Assembly: GCF_024159265.1 (NCBI RefSeq)
Contig: NZ_JAMYWY010000001.1
Location: 4,898,001 to 4,962,000, forward strand
From: Paenibacillus sp. 1781tsa1
GTDB lineage: Bacteria > Bacillota > Bacilli > Paenibacillales > Paenibacillaceae
DNA length: 64,000 nt
Direction: 5' to 3'
Position 1 is the stretch's first letter; every line of letters starts with the position of its first letter. The position numbers and the translations under genes are program-made. The notes beneath the pieces are model-generated. The model saw only the letters and a list, made by a program, of their open reading frames with translations. It was not told the origin of the DNA and searched no databases. This document shows positions 44,282-53,763 of this stretch, piece after piece.

Positions 44282-44778
44282 TATCGTGTCAACCCGGCCT
44301 GGGCCAATACCGCTTCTTGTTTACCCATCATTTCAGCCTCACTTGCTTCATCCTGATGGTCATATCCGAGCAGGTGTAAGAAACCATGGACAAACAGAAA
44401 ACCGAGTTCACGTTCAAATGAGTGTCCATACTCCTCGCTTTGCAGGATGGTCCGTGGTACGGAAATGATGATGTCTCCAAGAACATCCGGCATTTCTTCC
44501 ATTTCTTCATCTTCGTCAAGCTCATAGATAATATCAAGCTCTTCATCCACCGTTTCGTTCATCGCAAAAGACAATACATCTGTAGGACGGTCAATGCCAC
44601 GATAATCACGGTTCAACTCATGGATCTGCTCATCGTTCACAAAAGTCAGAGCCACTTCCCCGTCTGCAACACCTTCCGCTTCTCCGGCCAGATTCAGCAA
44701 CTGTTCCAGCATTGCAATCATCGGTTCTGTAATTTCTTTATTCTGTTGTTCATTATTCCATGCCAGATTAAGACTCAT
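44281..44778 (-). CDS. ybeY: YbeY, endoribonuclease and 16S rRNA maturation factor
   Basis: Metal-dependent single-strand RNase for 16S 3'-end maturation and ribosome quality control. 165 residues: the three-His metal site in VHGFLHLLGYDHQDEASEA, DRPTDVLSFAM upstream, and a Glu/Asp-rich middle (DELDIIYELDEDEEMEEM). ATG 44778. Overlaps dgkA by one base. Order pgpH-ybeY-dgkA-cdd-era is conserved. Confidence 0.95.
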   Translation of the reverse strand: MSLNLAWNNEQQNKEITEPMIAMLEQLLNLAGEAEGVADGEVALTFVNDEQIHELNRDYRGIDRPTDVLSFAMNETVDEELDIIYELDEDEEMEEMPDVLGDIIISVPRTILQSEEYGHSFERELGFLFVHGFLHLLGYDHQDEASEAEMMGKQEAVLAQAGLTR

Positions 44779-44829
44779 TCTTTCATAACTCCTGTCTGCT
44801 CAATATTAGAGGTTGTTCAAAAAGTGAAA

Positions 44830-47079
44830 TCAACCCGCTTCGGGTGAAGTCGGCTTTGGTTTCTTAATCTCCTCGGGATATTCTATCCTGGAGTGGAAGA
44901 TACCCATCACCGTTTCCTTCAATGTTCTGGCGACGATATCCAGTTCACGCATCGTAAGGTCACAATCATTGAATTGATGATCGTCCAATCGTCCTTTAAT
45001 AATCTTCTCAATCATGGACTCCACTTGCTCCACGGTCGGTTTGCGCAAAGATCTCACAGCAGCTTCCACACTATCGGCAATGCCAACAATAGCAGATTCC
45101 TTGGACTGAGCCTTCGGCCCAGGGTAACGGAAATCTTCTTCCGTGAAATCAGGTTCAACGCCGGCTTCTTCCGCCTGACGCAGTGCTTTGTGATAGAAAT
45201 AGTGGAGAAAAGTCGTTCCGTGATGCTGTTCCGCAATATCCCGAATAGGTCTAGGCAGCTTGTAATCCTTCTGCATTTCCACACCATCGCGCGCATGGGC
45301 AACGATAATGGATTTGCTCAGTTTCGGATCAATTGAATCATGCGGATTCTCCATATTGTTCTGATTCTCAATAAAATAGATGGGACGCTTCGTCTTGCCA
45401 ATATCATGATAATACGAACCCACTCGGCACAGCAATCCGTTAGCTCCAATGGCTTCTGCTGCAGCTTCGGACAGATTGCCTACCATAACGCTGTGATGAT
45501 AGGTACCCGGGGTCTCCGTAAGCAACTTGCGCAAAAGCGGATGGTTCGGATTAGACAGTTCCACCAGTTTGAGCGCTGACAAAATGCCAAATGAAGTTTC
45601 GAAAAACGGCATCAGCCCAATGACCAGTATGGCCGTCAAGACACCACCGGCAAATGCAAATCCAACGCCATACAATGTCGTGGTTCGGTTCCAATCGCCC
45701 GAGTCAATCAATGCCAGAGTGAAGACGGCTATCGACCCGAACAGACAGACCATAATGGCCCCTTTCAGGATCGTTGATCGCTGACTAGCCTTATGGGTAG
45801 CGAAGATCGCAACAAACGAAACGACTACGGCGAAGAACCCTAGTTCGAAGTCAAAAAGCTGACCCTGATGCGTGTTCAATATGATACTGGACAACATACC
45901 GATCAATATCGAACATACAAAGGCAAGCGACGTATCCAGCAACAGCGCAATTAACATCGCCCCTACCGCAACAGGTGCAAGGAAGCCCACATACGACCTC
46001 TCATTGGTTTGAATAATCGCCGTCACATGCATAACCACTATCGTAATAATAAAAATGAGAACAAGCATCAATAGCTGCGCATTATTATATTTGAAATGCG
46101 TTCCGCTGCATTGCTGAATATACATCAGAATTGCTGCCGACAACAGGCAGGAAAACATAAGAAGACCAAGCTGTGGCCAGTAGTTCACTTCATTTTTCAG
46201 CAAATCATTCTCATCCAGCAAAGTATACATCTCCGGGGTGATCATCTCACCTTTGGCTACTAAGGTGTCCCCTTGCTTGATAAAGACGGTTTGCGTGTTC
46301 TCACGCGCCTGCACTTTCGCTTCCTTGGTTCCCTCTTCATCGTAGAAGCGGTTAGCGGTCACTACGAGGCGGGCAAGTTCTTGTACGACCTCACGTTGCG
46401 TACGTTTACTAAGAGAGCTGACACTCACCATCTCAGCTACTTTGGCACGGGCAGTGGTTGCATCGCTGATCTGATCCGTCATTAAACGGGCAACAATATC
46501 CCTCGCAACTGGTTTCATCTCCTGGATATCATCCGATGTTAGACGCGAGATTTTGATGTAAGTTTCTTCGGGAATACGGTAGCTTTGCTCCTGTACCACG
46601 TTTCTGATCTCTTCTAACAGAGTCTCGGAGTATGTACCGGCTTTCCGATTATTATTGATATAGTTGGTCACAAAGTCCTTCTGACGCTGCGGAATTTCAT
46701 CCCGATAAATATCAATCTTGTCCTGACTTGAAATCTGATCATCCTGATTCAATCGATCTACACGATCAAGCAGGGTCGTCATCAGATTTTCATTTCGCAT
46801 CTGCACAATCTGAAATATCGGCTGTACCCGTTCAGCAGCTTCTTCCTGTGCTTTGAGTGTTGCCTTGTTGTTCGGAATCTGCATGGGCGCAGCAATATCC
46901 ACTTCACTCCGTGTTCCTTCCTGAATATCATACCGCTCAGGGAGCAGTTTGGAAGCCAGACTCACGTAGAAAAGAATCACCAGAAACAAAAACAGAAGAT
47001 AGCGTGCCCACACGCTATACTTCCATCCTGTAGCCTTATTCTGAAAAGATTTGCCTTTTGACGGTTCCTTCGAGGTCAC
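44830..47079 (-). CDS. pgpH: PgpH-type membrane HD phosphohydrolase (cyclic-di-AMP phosphodiesterase)
   Basis: A 749-residue protein: an N-terminal helix, a large extracellular 7TMR-HDED domain (about 80-300), seven membrane helices, then a cytoplasmic HD domain (HHSVMVGNLSEAAAEAIGA, GSYYHDIGKTKRP, IIVAHARDGVEM, IAEQHHGTT). PgpH proteins degrade cyclic-di-AMP. The reading frame extends to 47202, but this overlaps phoH; GTG 47079, 9 nt after AAAGGGA and 16 nt after the phoH stop, is the likelier start. Confidence 0.93.
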   Translation of the reverse strand: MTSKEPSKGKSFQNKATGWKYSVWARYLLFLFLVILFYVSLASKLLPERYDIQEGTRSEVDIAAPMQIPNNKATLKAQEEAAERVQPIFQIVQMRNENLMTTLLDRVDRLNQDDQISSQDKIDIYRDEIPQRQKDFVTNYINNNRKAGTYSETLLEEIRNVVQEQSYRIPEETYIKISRLTSDDIQEMKPVARDIVARLMTDQISDATTARAKVAEMVSVSSLSKRTQREVVQELARLVVTANRFYDEEGTKEAKVQARENTQTVFIKQGDTLVAKGEMITPEMYTLLDENDLLKNEVNYWPQLGLLMFSCLLSAAILMYIQQCSGTHFKYNNAQLLMLVLIFIITIVVMHVTAIIQTNERSYVGFLAPVAVGAMLIALLLDTSLAFVCSILIGMLSSIILNTHQGQLFDFELGFFAVVVSFVAIFATHKASQRSTILKGAIMVCLFGSIAVFTLALIDSGDWNRTTTLYGVGFAFAGGVLTAILVIGLMPFFETSFGILSALKLVELSNPNHPLLRKLLTETPGTYHHSVMVGNLSEAAAEAIGANGLLCRVGSYYHDIGKTKRPIYFIENQNNMENPHDSIDPKLSKSIIVAHARDGVEMQKDYKLPRPIRDIAEQHHGTTFLHYFYHKALRQAEEAGVEPDFTEEDFRYPGPKAQSKESAIVGIADSVEAAVRSLRKPTVEQVESMIEKIIKGRLDDHQFNDCDLTMRELDIVARTLKETVMGIFHSRIEYPEEIKKPKPTSPEAG

Positions 47080-47095
47080 TTTAGACAATCCCTTT

Positions 47096-48067
47096 CTATG
47101 CTTGATTTTCTGCGGCGTGGTTGTAAGCCACGATAATTTTCTGGACGAGAGAATGCCGCACAACATCTTGCTCGGCAAAATGCACAAATCCGATCTCTTC
47201 AACTTCGTTCAAGATCGTATTCGCTTCCACAAGCCCGGATTTCTTACCACGCGGTAAATCAATCTGTGTCACGTCTCCGGTGATGACCATTTTGGAGCCA
47301 AAACCAAGACGGGTCAGAAACATCTTCATCTGTTCCGGCGTTGTGTTCTGTGCTTCATCGAGAATGATGAACGAGTCATCCAAGGTACGCCCCCGCATGT
47401 AGGCGAGTGGTGCAATTTCGATTAACCCACGCTCCAGTGCCTTCGCGGTCTGTTCTTGTCCCATAACGTCATACAGGGCATCGTACAGCGGTCGCAGATA
47501 CGGGTCTACCTTTTCCTGAAGATCACCTGGCAAAAACCCAAGACTCTCTCCTGCTTCAACAGCAGGCCGTGTGAGTACAATGCGTTTGACGCTGCCCTCT
47601 TTAATTGCGGCAACAGCCAGTACAACAGCAAGGTAGGTTTTACCCGTACCGGCAGGACCGATGCCAAATACAATATCACGTTTTTTAATTGTAGTTACAT
47701 AGTGCTTCTGTCCAATGGTTTTAACACGGATTGGTTTACCTCGGTATGTCGTCGTAATCTCGCCCTTGAACAGATCCAATAGCTGGTCTGCCCGCATATC
47801 CTTGGCAAGTTCAATCGCATACTTCACATCTCTTTCAGTTAACACATATCCGTTGCGTATCAATTGCAGTAACACATCAAATAATTGTTCAAGCGATTCC
47901 ACCTGCTGTGCGTTGCCGAAAATCACAATCTCCGCTTCACGGGATGCAATCTGGGCAGGAATCTCGGATTCAATCAGTTTAAGAAAAGTATCTTGGGGTC
48001 CAAAAAGAGATTGACCCTCTCCCGCACTCTGGAGCGAGATTTGTATGCTGCGTGTTTGCTCTGACAA
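47096..48067 (-). CDS. phoH: PhoH family P-loop ATPase
   Basis: A 323-residue ATPase of the PhoH family. Walker A GPAGTGKT, LTRPAVEAGESLGFLPGDL, Walker B DSFIILDEAQN and MVITGDVTQIDLP are typical. It is located between yqfD and pgpH, a position it shares in B. subtilis, close to ybeY and era, and it is probably linked to RNA metabolism. Unlike ylaK it has no PIN domain. Function not firmly established. Confidence 0.95.
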   Translation of the reverse strand: MSEQTRSIQISLQSAGEGQSLFGPQDTFLKLIESEIPAQIASREAEIVIFGNAQQVESLEQLFDVLLQLIRNGYVLTERDVKYAIELAKDMRADQLLDLFKGEITTTYRGKPIRVKTIGQKHYVTTIKKRDIVFGIGPAGTGKTYLAVVLAVAAIKEGSVKRIVLTRPAVEAGESLGFLPGDLQEKVDPYLRPLYDALYDVMGQEQTAKALERGLIEIAPLAYMRGRTLDDSFIILDEAQNTTPEQMKMFLTRLGFGSKMVITGDVTQIDLPRGKKSGLVEANTILNEVEEIGFVHFAEQDVVRHSLVQKIIVAYNHAAENQA

Positions 48068-48073
48068 ATATCC

Positions 48074-49267
48074 TCATTCTCCTTGACTATGGACTAGCGG
48101 AAGTTCCTCCGCAATGCTTTCTTCTACTTCAAATAAGACTTTCATATAAACTTTACCATTCTCTTTCTTCTCATGCAAAATTTTTTCACTTATAATTTTC
48201 GTTCCTTTACCGTTTTTGGCGATAATGTCGTTCCTTGCTCCTTCCAATCCTTTTGTTCTGGCCCATTCTATCGTCTGCTGTTCCTCATGCTCTCGGGTCT
48301 CCAGATCTTTCTCTGTCAGCCAACCCATCGGGAGTGTGAAGGATCGCCACGTCAATGGTCTGTGATTACTCTCGGTATCAAATGAACTGAACGGTGTACT
48401 TCCGTACCCCCACAGTTGGATCGCCCATTTTCCCAGTACCATGTAAAAACGTTCTTTGCTCTCACCTGTCATGGTGTTATGTTTTTGCACCAGCGGGACC
48501 TCTACCTGATACTCACGCCATACCAGACCACGCACTTCGCCTTTGGCAACGATGGTTTTGGTGTTCTCCTCATCCCCGAGAATCCCCGATATTAATACCT
48601 GGCCCTTTTTGACACGCATGTCCTTCTGAACAACAGGGCGTCCCTGCTCTGCATAGATTTGAGTGACGACAGCATCTGACTTGCTGATCAGATGTCTGGG
48701 ATTCAGTAACGGCTCGCGCTTAGGTTGCGCCGATTCCACGACCTGAATGGTAATGGTTGTCCCCTCTTTGCTCACACCAATCCAGGTTACATCCGGAAGA
48801 GCGAGTGCAAGCTGTCTGGAGAGCTTGTCTTGGCTTGGCAAGCGGAACCCCCATTGGAAAGGATATATCCCCTCTTTCTTCGCTGCTGCGAGCACCTCGT
48901 CCGTAGGAATGGTGACATTACCCTTGACCTCCACATCCCATACCATGGACGACAACGCAAACAAAGCTGCCACAAAAAACAGCATTCCCCCAAGAAAGAA
49001 CTTCCTGCGTAATAGTCGAGCTGCAAAAAAAGGGAAACCGCTGCGATGGGTCACTTTCACCCTGCAGCCTGTCCGTTTCAACACAGGACGCAACCTGAAA
49101 AAATGCGGCAGCAGGATGTTCATCTCTGCCACGCGTCCATCGTGAGCACGCAGGTTCCACACTTCCAGTCCCTGCTCTGCCACCGTGTTGATCAATGTTT
49201 CAATGTCTCCCCCAGTGACCCTGATTCGGACTGCTCCCCGCAGTTTATACAGACTGGGCTGCTTCAT
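48074..49267 (-). CDS. yqfD: YqfD, sporulation stage IV protein
   Basis: A 397-residue membrane protein required for spore engulfment/late sporulation in relatives. One helix (about 92-112) separates an N-terminal cytoplasmic domain (RIRVTGGDIETLINTVAEQG) from a large extracellular part with a Cys-free beta-rich fold (DEVLAAAKKEGIYPFQWGFRL). It follows yqfC with an ATGA overlap, so the two are coupled and probably under the same sigma-E promoter. Confidence 0.9.
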   Translation of the reverse strand: MKQPSLYKLRGAVRIRVTGGDIETLINTVAEQGLEVWNLRAHDGRVAEMNILLPHFFRLRPVLKRTGCRVKVTHRSGFPFFAARLLRRKFFLGGMLFFVAALFALSSMVWDVEVKGNVTIPTDEVLAAAKKEGIYPFQWGFRLPSQDKLSRQLALALPDVTWIGVSKEGTTITIQVVESAQPKREPLLNPRHLISKSDAVVTQIYAEQGRPVVQKDMRVKKGQVLISGILGDEENTKTIVAKGEVRGLVWREYQVEVPLVQKHNTMTGESKERFYMVLGKWAIQLWGYGSTPFSSFDTESNHRPLTWRSFTLPMGWLTEKDLETREHEEQQTIEWARTKGLEGARNDIIAKNGKGTKIISEKILHEKKENGKVYMKVLFEVEESIAEELPLVHSQGE

Positions 49268-49557
49268 CCGTTCCCCTCCACTCCATTCATATGAATATCC
49301 AGAATCGTTCCTTCAACAGCTACTTCATCCGGCAAAATGTTACGTATCACCAAGGCATTTCCTTTGATCTCCAATTGGCCTTGGGAAAGAGCCAACACGA
49401 TGCGATCCGGGGTGAAATGGATGACACCGCGATGATTCTCTATATACAGTTGCTTACTGCCGATCAGGGTTAACCGTGGCATATCATAAAGCACATCCTG
49501 CGGCAGATCCAACACTTCACTCGTCCATCTGCGCAGCTTGCGGCTGATCCGGGTCAT
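49264..49557 (-). CDS. yqfC: YqfC, sporulation protein (YabP-like)
   Basis: A 97-residue protein of the YabP/YqfC family: DLPQDVLYDMPRLTLIGSKQ, then IENHRGVIHF and LEIKGNALVIRNIL. Small mother-cell sporulation proteins of this family are sigma-E dependent. A sigma-E-like promoter lies 31-59 nt upstream. ATG 49557 follows AAGGGGG at 11 nt. Coupled to yqfD. Confidence 0.9.
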   Translation of the reverse strand: MTRISRKLRRWTSEVLDLPQDVLYDMPRLTLIGSKQLYIENHRGVIHFTPDRIVLALSQGQLEIKGNALVIRNILPDEVAVEGTILDIHMNGVEGNG

Positions 49558-49587
49558 TCGAAGGTCTTCCCCCTTCCTCTACAGTTC

Positions 49588-49616
49588 AACTTATGCGCAG
49601 ATTCATGAATTTATGA
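49588..49616 (-). promoter_or_regulatory. Candidate sigma-E promoter of yqfCD
   Basis: On the minus strand TCATAAA (49616-49610), 14 bp, then CATAAGTT (49595-49588), about 30 nt upstream of the yqfC ATG. This agrees with the sigma-E pattern (TCATATT, 14 bp, CATACAAT) and with the mother-cell expression of yqfCD in Bacillus. Confidence 0.6.
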
Positions 49617-49667
49617 AAATTCCGGGCCGTGTTAGATACGAATGTTGAGAAAAATGGATAGAACACA

Positions 49668-49690
49668 GAAAAAGCCGGCTCCGGCGGCTT
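49668..49690 (-). terminator. Terminator separating nfeD-floA operon from yqfCD
   Basis: Stem AAGCCG / CGGCTT (49672-49690) followed on the minus strand by TTTTTC. Located 46 nt after the YqfB-position gene. Confidence 0.75.
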
Positions 49691-49737
49691 CATGCTCACC
49701 AGAGACGGCTCTATTTCCGTCAAACAGCTTAACTTGT

Positions 49738-50337
49738 TTACAGCTTCCCTCTCGTACCAAACGGTTGCTTGGAACGTGGGGAACCCAGTACTTCTGCCCA
49801 TAATACACCTGTGCGAATGTCCGCCGGACGAAGCGGAGATGCTCCCGATTCATCTGTGCTGGAATCATCCCAACCGGAATCAGACACAACTGGCCTATTT
49901 GCAGAAGAGATGCGATTCAGGCGTTCTTCGATCAAACGCTGCTGTTGCTCCATACCTCTCATCTGTTCTTCGAGTGAATTTTCCATGGCACTCATCGTGC
50001 CCTCGCTTCTATATTCACCTGCGGAAGGAGAAGATGTAGCCGGCTCCGAATACGGTTGGTCATATTGATTCTCATATTGCACGTCATCATATCGATCGTC
50101 ATATTGTTCATCATAACGAGGATCTGTAGGTCCAGAAGACTGCTGCGGAGACGAGTTGTCTCTTGAGCGATCTCCCCGGTCTGTATCACCGCTGCCTCCA
50201 AACGTAGGCATGCCGTTAGCAGGACGCTTTTTGTTTGGATCAGCCGATTTGGCAGCCTTGCCCAAGAAGGAGAAGAGTGCAAAACCGATGACGGCCACAA
50301 TATACAGATTATTAAAAATCCATTCAAATAGGCCCAT
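49738..50337 (-). CDS. Hypothetical membrane-anchored low-complexity protein at the yqfB position
   Basis: A 199-residue protein. One N-terminal helix (about 5-24, IFNNLYIVAVIGFALFSFLG) is followed by a long polar tail rich in Asp, Ser, Tyr and Gln (YDEQYDDRYDDVQYENQYD) and a coiled segment (ENSLEEQMRGMEQQQRLIEE). It ends PFGTRGKL. It sits between floA and yqfC, where B. subtilis has yqfB, but that protein is much shorter, so the relation is uncertain. The cytoplasmic tail may serve a membrane microdomain role with FloA. ATG 50337 (6 nt from AGGCGGTGA) is preferred to GTG 50343. Confidence 0.6.
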   Translation of the reverse strand: MGLFEWIFNNLYIVAVIGFALFSFLGKAAKSADPNKKRPANGMPTFGGSGDTDRGDRSRDNSSPQQSSGPTDPRYDEQYDDRYDDVQYENQYDQPYSEPATSSPSAGEYRSEGTMSAMENSLEEQMRGMEQQQRLIEERLNRISSANRPVVSDSGWDDSSTDESGASPLRPADIRTGVLWAEVLGSPRSKQPFGTRGKL

Positions 50338-50350
50338 ATGCACTCACCGC

Positions 50351-51361
50351 CTATCTTCCGTTTTTGGAATCACCCTGATCGTTGGAATTCGAACCTTCAC
50401 CAGGTTTTCCTAATGTATTACGCATTTGAGTATCCGCTTCAATATTTTTCAGGTTCATGTAATCCATCACACCGATCTTACCACTACGCAGTGCTTCGGA
50501 CATTGCCAAAGGCACTTGGGATTCGGATTCAACAACGCGTGCTCTCATTTCCACTACGCGTGCTTTCATCTCTTGCTCTTGGGCTACAGCCATTGCACGA
50601 CGTTCTTCGGCTTTTGCTTGAGCGATTCGTTTGTCAGCCTCTGCCTGCTCTGTCTGCAAAAATGCACCAATGTTCTTACCTACATCAACGTCCGCAATAT
50701 CAATAGACAGGATTTCAAAAGCAGTACCTGCATCCAAACCTTTGGACAATACAGTACGGGAGATCAGATCCGGATTTTCCAGGACATCTTTGTGAGAATT
50801 GGAGGAACCGTTCGTACTTACGATACCTTCGCCGACACGGGCGATGATCGTTTCTTCACCGGCACCACCGACGAGACGGTCAATATTGGCACGAACCGTA
50901 ACCCGCGCTCTAACTTTAACTTCAATACCATCTTTGGCTACTGCAGAGACAATTGGTGTTTCAATAACACGTGGGTTAACGCTCATTTGTACGGCTTGTA
51001 ATACGTCACGACCTGCGAGGTCAATGGCAGCAGCACGTTCAAATTCAAGTGGAATGTTCGCACGCTGTGCTGCAATCAGAGCGTTTACAACACGGTCAAC
51101 GTTACCACCGGCCAGGAAGTGACTTTCCAGTTGGTTCATTGAAAGTTTTAGACCCGCTTTGGTTGCTTTGATCATTGGATTAACGATACGGCTAGGCGTT
51201 ACACGTCTCAGTCTCATCGCTACCAGTGTAATAATACTTACACGTACGCCGGATGCAATCGCTGAAACCCAGAGCATAACCGGAAAAAAGCTGAAGAATA
51301 CGCTCAATACGATAATACCTACTACCGCAATGAGCAAAATCGTAATCATAGATGTGTCCAT
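50351..51361 (-). CDS. floA: FloA, flotillin-like scaffold protein
   Basis: Flotillin-like SPFH protein of functional membrane microdomains. 336 residues: a membrane hairpin near residues 5-45, then SPFH/PHB region (PRVIETPIVSAVAKDGIEVK, VRANIDRLVGGAGEETIIAR), an Ala/Glu-rich coiled coil (about 235-290, QAKAEERRAMAVAQEQEMK), and a short tail (GEGSNSNDQGDSKNGR). Cotranscribed with nfeD, as in B. subtilis yqeZ-yqfA. Confidence 0.93.
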   Translation of the reverse strand: MDTSMITILLIAVVGIIVLSVFFSFFPVMLWVSAIASGVRVSIITLVAMRLRRVTPSRIVNPMIKATKAGLKLSMNQLESHFLAGGNVDRVVNALIAAQRANIPLEFERAAAIDLAGRDVLQAVQMSVNPRVIETPIVSAVAKDGIEVKVRARVTVRANIDRLVGGAGEETIIARVGEGIVSTNGSSNSHKDVLENPDLISRTVLSKGLDAGTAFEILSIDIADVDVGKNIGAFLQTEQAEADKRIAQAKAEERRAMAVAQEQEMKARVVEMRARVVESESQVPLAMSEALRSGKIGVMDYMNLKNIEADTQMRNTLGKPGEGSNSNDQGDSKNGR

Positions 51362-51524
51362 TGTTTAATTTCCTCCATTTGCAATTTGAATTTGATAAAT
51401 ACAGTCAGAAAAGATATTCATGAGGACGCTGCTAAAATAAATATTGCACCACCTCGCTGGCAGCTTCAGCTTAAGTGGTTATGTACATTGCCGAAGCGTT
51501 AATCCGCTTCGACAACAAAGCGAG

Positions 51525-52886
51525 TTACACCGGTAAAGCTTGTTGAACGACAATCCGGGTACCTTCCGCTTTAATCACAATAATTGGTGTATCGATGGGA
51601 ATAAAATCTCCGTCGGTCACAACGTCAATTCGTTCCCCTTCAAACATCGCTGTACCAGAAGGACGAAGCGGTGTCAGACTGATTCCTTGTAGACCAACCA
51701 GCTCTTTGCGTTCTGTAGCGGATGAATATCCTCGATCCGCAGACATGCTGTCACTCAGTATGAACCGATTCCATATACCTCGATCCTTGAAGATAATTGA
51801 GATAATCGCAATGACTACCAGCGCAGCTCCGAAAGCGATACCCAAAGATACAAAAGCATCGCTGGTATCATAAGCAGCCCTTACAACACCGGCCACAAGC
51901 GCAATCGATCCCAAAATCCCGAGAATACCAAAGCTCGGAATAAACATCTCCAGAATCATCATGATGAGTCCGACGGTAAATAGCACCCATGTCTCTGCTC
52001 CGGCAAATCCCGCAATGTAATTACCCGAGAAATACAACACGAAACACACGATACCTACAATACCAGGGACTCCAAAACCAGGAACAATCAATTCAATGAC
52101 CACACCTGCGATTCCGAGGAATAATAGTACAGTCATGACAATGGGATTGGTAAGAAACGATGAGATATTCTCCGCTGTCGTTCGTTCTACCTTAAATACA
52201 TCATTCTGACTGTAACCGAGCCACGCTGCCGCCTCTTCCGGAGTGTTGCTGATGTGGTCGGCATAACCAACTTTCAGTGCTTCTTCAGCCGAGAGAGCAA
52301 TAATTTCACCTTTTTGCTTGGTTTTATTGATCTCTGGCATTTCAACAACGATGTTAACATCCGTCATTCCAGCTGCAATCTTGCCATCACGACCACTGAT
52401 TTCAGCTGCTCCCTGCATTTTGCTTTTCCAGAATGCAACAAGCTTTGGATCATCAACATGTTTACCCGTACTGTCCACCATAGCTGCCGCACCGATCATA
52501 CTGCCTGGTGACATTACGATCTTATCTGCATTCAGGGCCAGAAAACTTCCGGCTGAAGCAGCATCTCCACGGACAAATGCAACAGTCTCAATCGGACTGT
52601 CCTTGATCAGGGTACCCAACGCTTCCGCAGTGTCGACACGGCCTCCCGGCGTATTGATATCAAGAACGATCAGGCCAGCGTTCATCTTTTCCGCTTCCTT
52701 GAACCCGCGTTCCATGAACTTGCCAAGTCCCTGCTCGATTGGTTTATCAACCGGAATAATATATACGGCGCCACTCTTCTCAGCTGCATGCGCTGACGGT
52801 GATCCAATCCAGACAGGAAGCAACAGCGTCAGCAGCATTAAGAGCATCAATGGCCCCGTAAGCTTCTTCCGGCGCTTTCCCTTCAC
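51525..52886 (-). CDS. nfeD: NfeD/YqeZ membrane serine protease
   Basis: A 453-residue membrane protein. Signal sequence (about 1-34), ClpP-like serine protease domain with LDINTPGGRVDTAEAL and the nucleophile-type GDAASAGSFLALNADKI, five or so membrane helices (about 240-370), and a C-terminal OB fold (GLQGISLTPLRPSGTAMFEG). NfeD proteins pair with flotillin-type SPFH partners, here floA. GTG start 52886 follows AAGGGGGG. A 163-nt gap to floA holds a weak hairpin (51448-51478). Confidence 0.92.
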   Translation of the reverse strand: MKGKRRKKLTGPLMLLMLLTLLLPVWIGSPSAHAAEKSGAVYIIPVDKPIEQGLGKFMERGFKEAEKMNAGLIVLDINTPGGRVDTAEALGTLIKDSPIETVAFVRGDAASAGSFLALNADKIVMSPGSMIGAAAMVDSTGKHVDDPKLVAFWKSKMQGAAEISGRDGKIAAGMTDVNIVVEMPEINKTKQKGEIIALSAEEALKVGYADHISNTPEEAAAWLGYSQNDVFKVERTTAENISSFLTNPIVMTVLLFLGIAGVVIELIVPGFGVPGIVGIVCFVLYFSGNYIAGFAGAETWVLFTVGLIMMILEMFIPSFGILGILGSIALVAGVVRAAYDTSDAFVSLGIAFGAALVVIAIISIIFKDRGIWNRFILSDSMSADRGYSSATERKELVGLQGISLTPLRPSGTAMFEGERIDVVTDGDFIPIDTPIIVIKAEGTRIVVQQALPV

Positions 52887-53083
52887 AATAGTCCCCCCTT
52901 TTCCATTAATGTTATACTGTCCAGCTTATGGTATTTATTACGTGCAATGCAACATTTCGTTTCAAAATCTTAAAATTATATTTGAAAACTTGATCAATTG
53001 CAAGAATATAAAACCATAATAATATACATTAACCATTAAAAAGAAATTTTTCTATCAAAAAGGACATCATGCTTTCTGGTAAA

Positions 53084-53120
53084 TGGAAAAAACACCTTCT
53101 GACAGGTCAGAAGGTGTTTA
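53084..53120 (-). terminator. Terminator of rpsU-yqeY
   Basis: Perfect stem AACACCTTCTGAC / GTCAGAAGGTGTT followed on the minus strand by TTTTTTCC, 11 nt after the yqeY stop. The strongest intrinsic terminator in this region. Confidence 0.92.
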
Positions 53121-53130
53121 TTGATTTGCT

Positions 53131-53574
53131 TTATTGCAGAAATTGTTGAACTGCTTGATTCACCAGTTTGCCGTCCGCTTTGCCTTTAACTTTCGGCATA
53201 AGGGCCGCCATAACTTTCCCCATCTCGGCTTTCGAAGAAGCACCGGTTTCCTGGATGGTCTGCTGTACAATAACTTTAATTTCTTCTTCGGAAAGTTGTG
53301 CGGGAAGGTACTGGATGAGTACTTCAATTTCCGCTTTTGCATTTGCCGCGAGGTCTTCACGGCCCGCTTTGTCAAATTCTTGGAGGGCATCTTTGCGCTG
53401 TTTGATTTCACGACTCAGAATATCAAGCACTTCGTTGTCATCCAAATCTCTTTTCAAATCTATTTCAAGATTCTTGATCGTCGAACGAATCAACCGAATG
53501 TTGGAGAGTCTGAACTTGTCCTTACTCTTCATCGCTTGCTTCATATCTTCGTTCAATCGTTCGCTAAGATTCAT
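53131..53574 (-). CDS. yqeY: GatB/YqeY domain protein (YqeY)
   Basis: A 147-residue helical protein of the YqeY family, similar to the tail domain of GatB: NEDMKQAMKSKDKFRLSNIR, LRSTIKNLEIDL-type helix and the end LVNQAVQQFL. Position after rpsU is conserved. It may influence tRNA-dependent amidation or ribosome function, but neither is proven. Cotranscribed with rpsU. Confidence 0.92.
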   Translation of the reverse strand: MNLSERLNEDMKQAMKSKDKFRLSNIRLIRSTIKNLEIDLKRDLDDNEVLDILSREIKQRKDALQEFDKAGREDLAANAKAEIEVLIQYLPAQLSEEEIKVIVQQTIQETGASSKAEMGKVMAALMPKVKGKADGKLVNQAVQQFLQ

Positions 53575-53589
53575 GTAGTTAAAATCCTC

Positions 53590-53763
53590 CTAAAACTTTC
53601 TCTTACGAGCAGCCTCGGACTTTTTCTTGCGCTTTACGCTTGGCTTCTCATAATGCTTACGTTTCTTCACCTCAGCCAATACGCCATCTTTAGCGATGGA
53701 GCGTTTAAAACGACGAAGTGCAGCATCAATAGTCTCGTTTTTGCGAACTTTAGTTTCAGACAC
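53590..53763 (-). CDS. rpsU: Ribosomal protein S21
   Basis: Small subunit ribosomal protein of 57 residues, the usual length for S21: VSETKVRKNETIDAALRRFK, then a highly basic tail (KRKKKSEAARKRKF). The frame extends upstream to 53817, but GTG 53763, behind GGAGGGAGGG, gives the family start. Cotranscribed with yqeY. Confidence 0.95.
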   Translation of the reverse strand: MSETKVRKNETIDAALRRFKRSIAKDGVLAEVKKRKHYEKPSVKRKKKSEAARKRKF

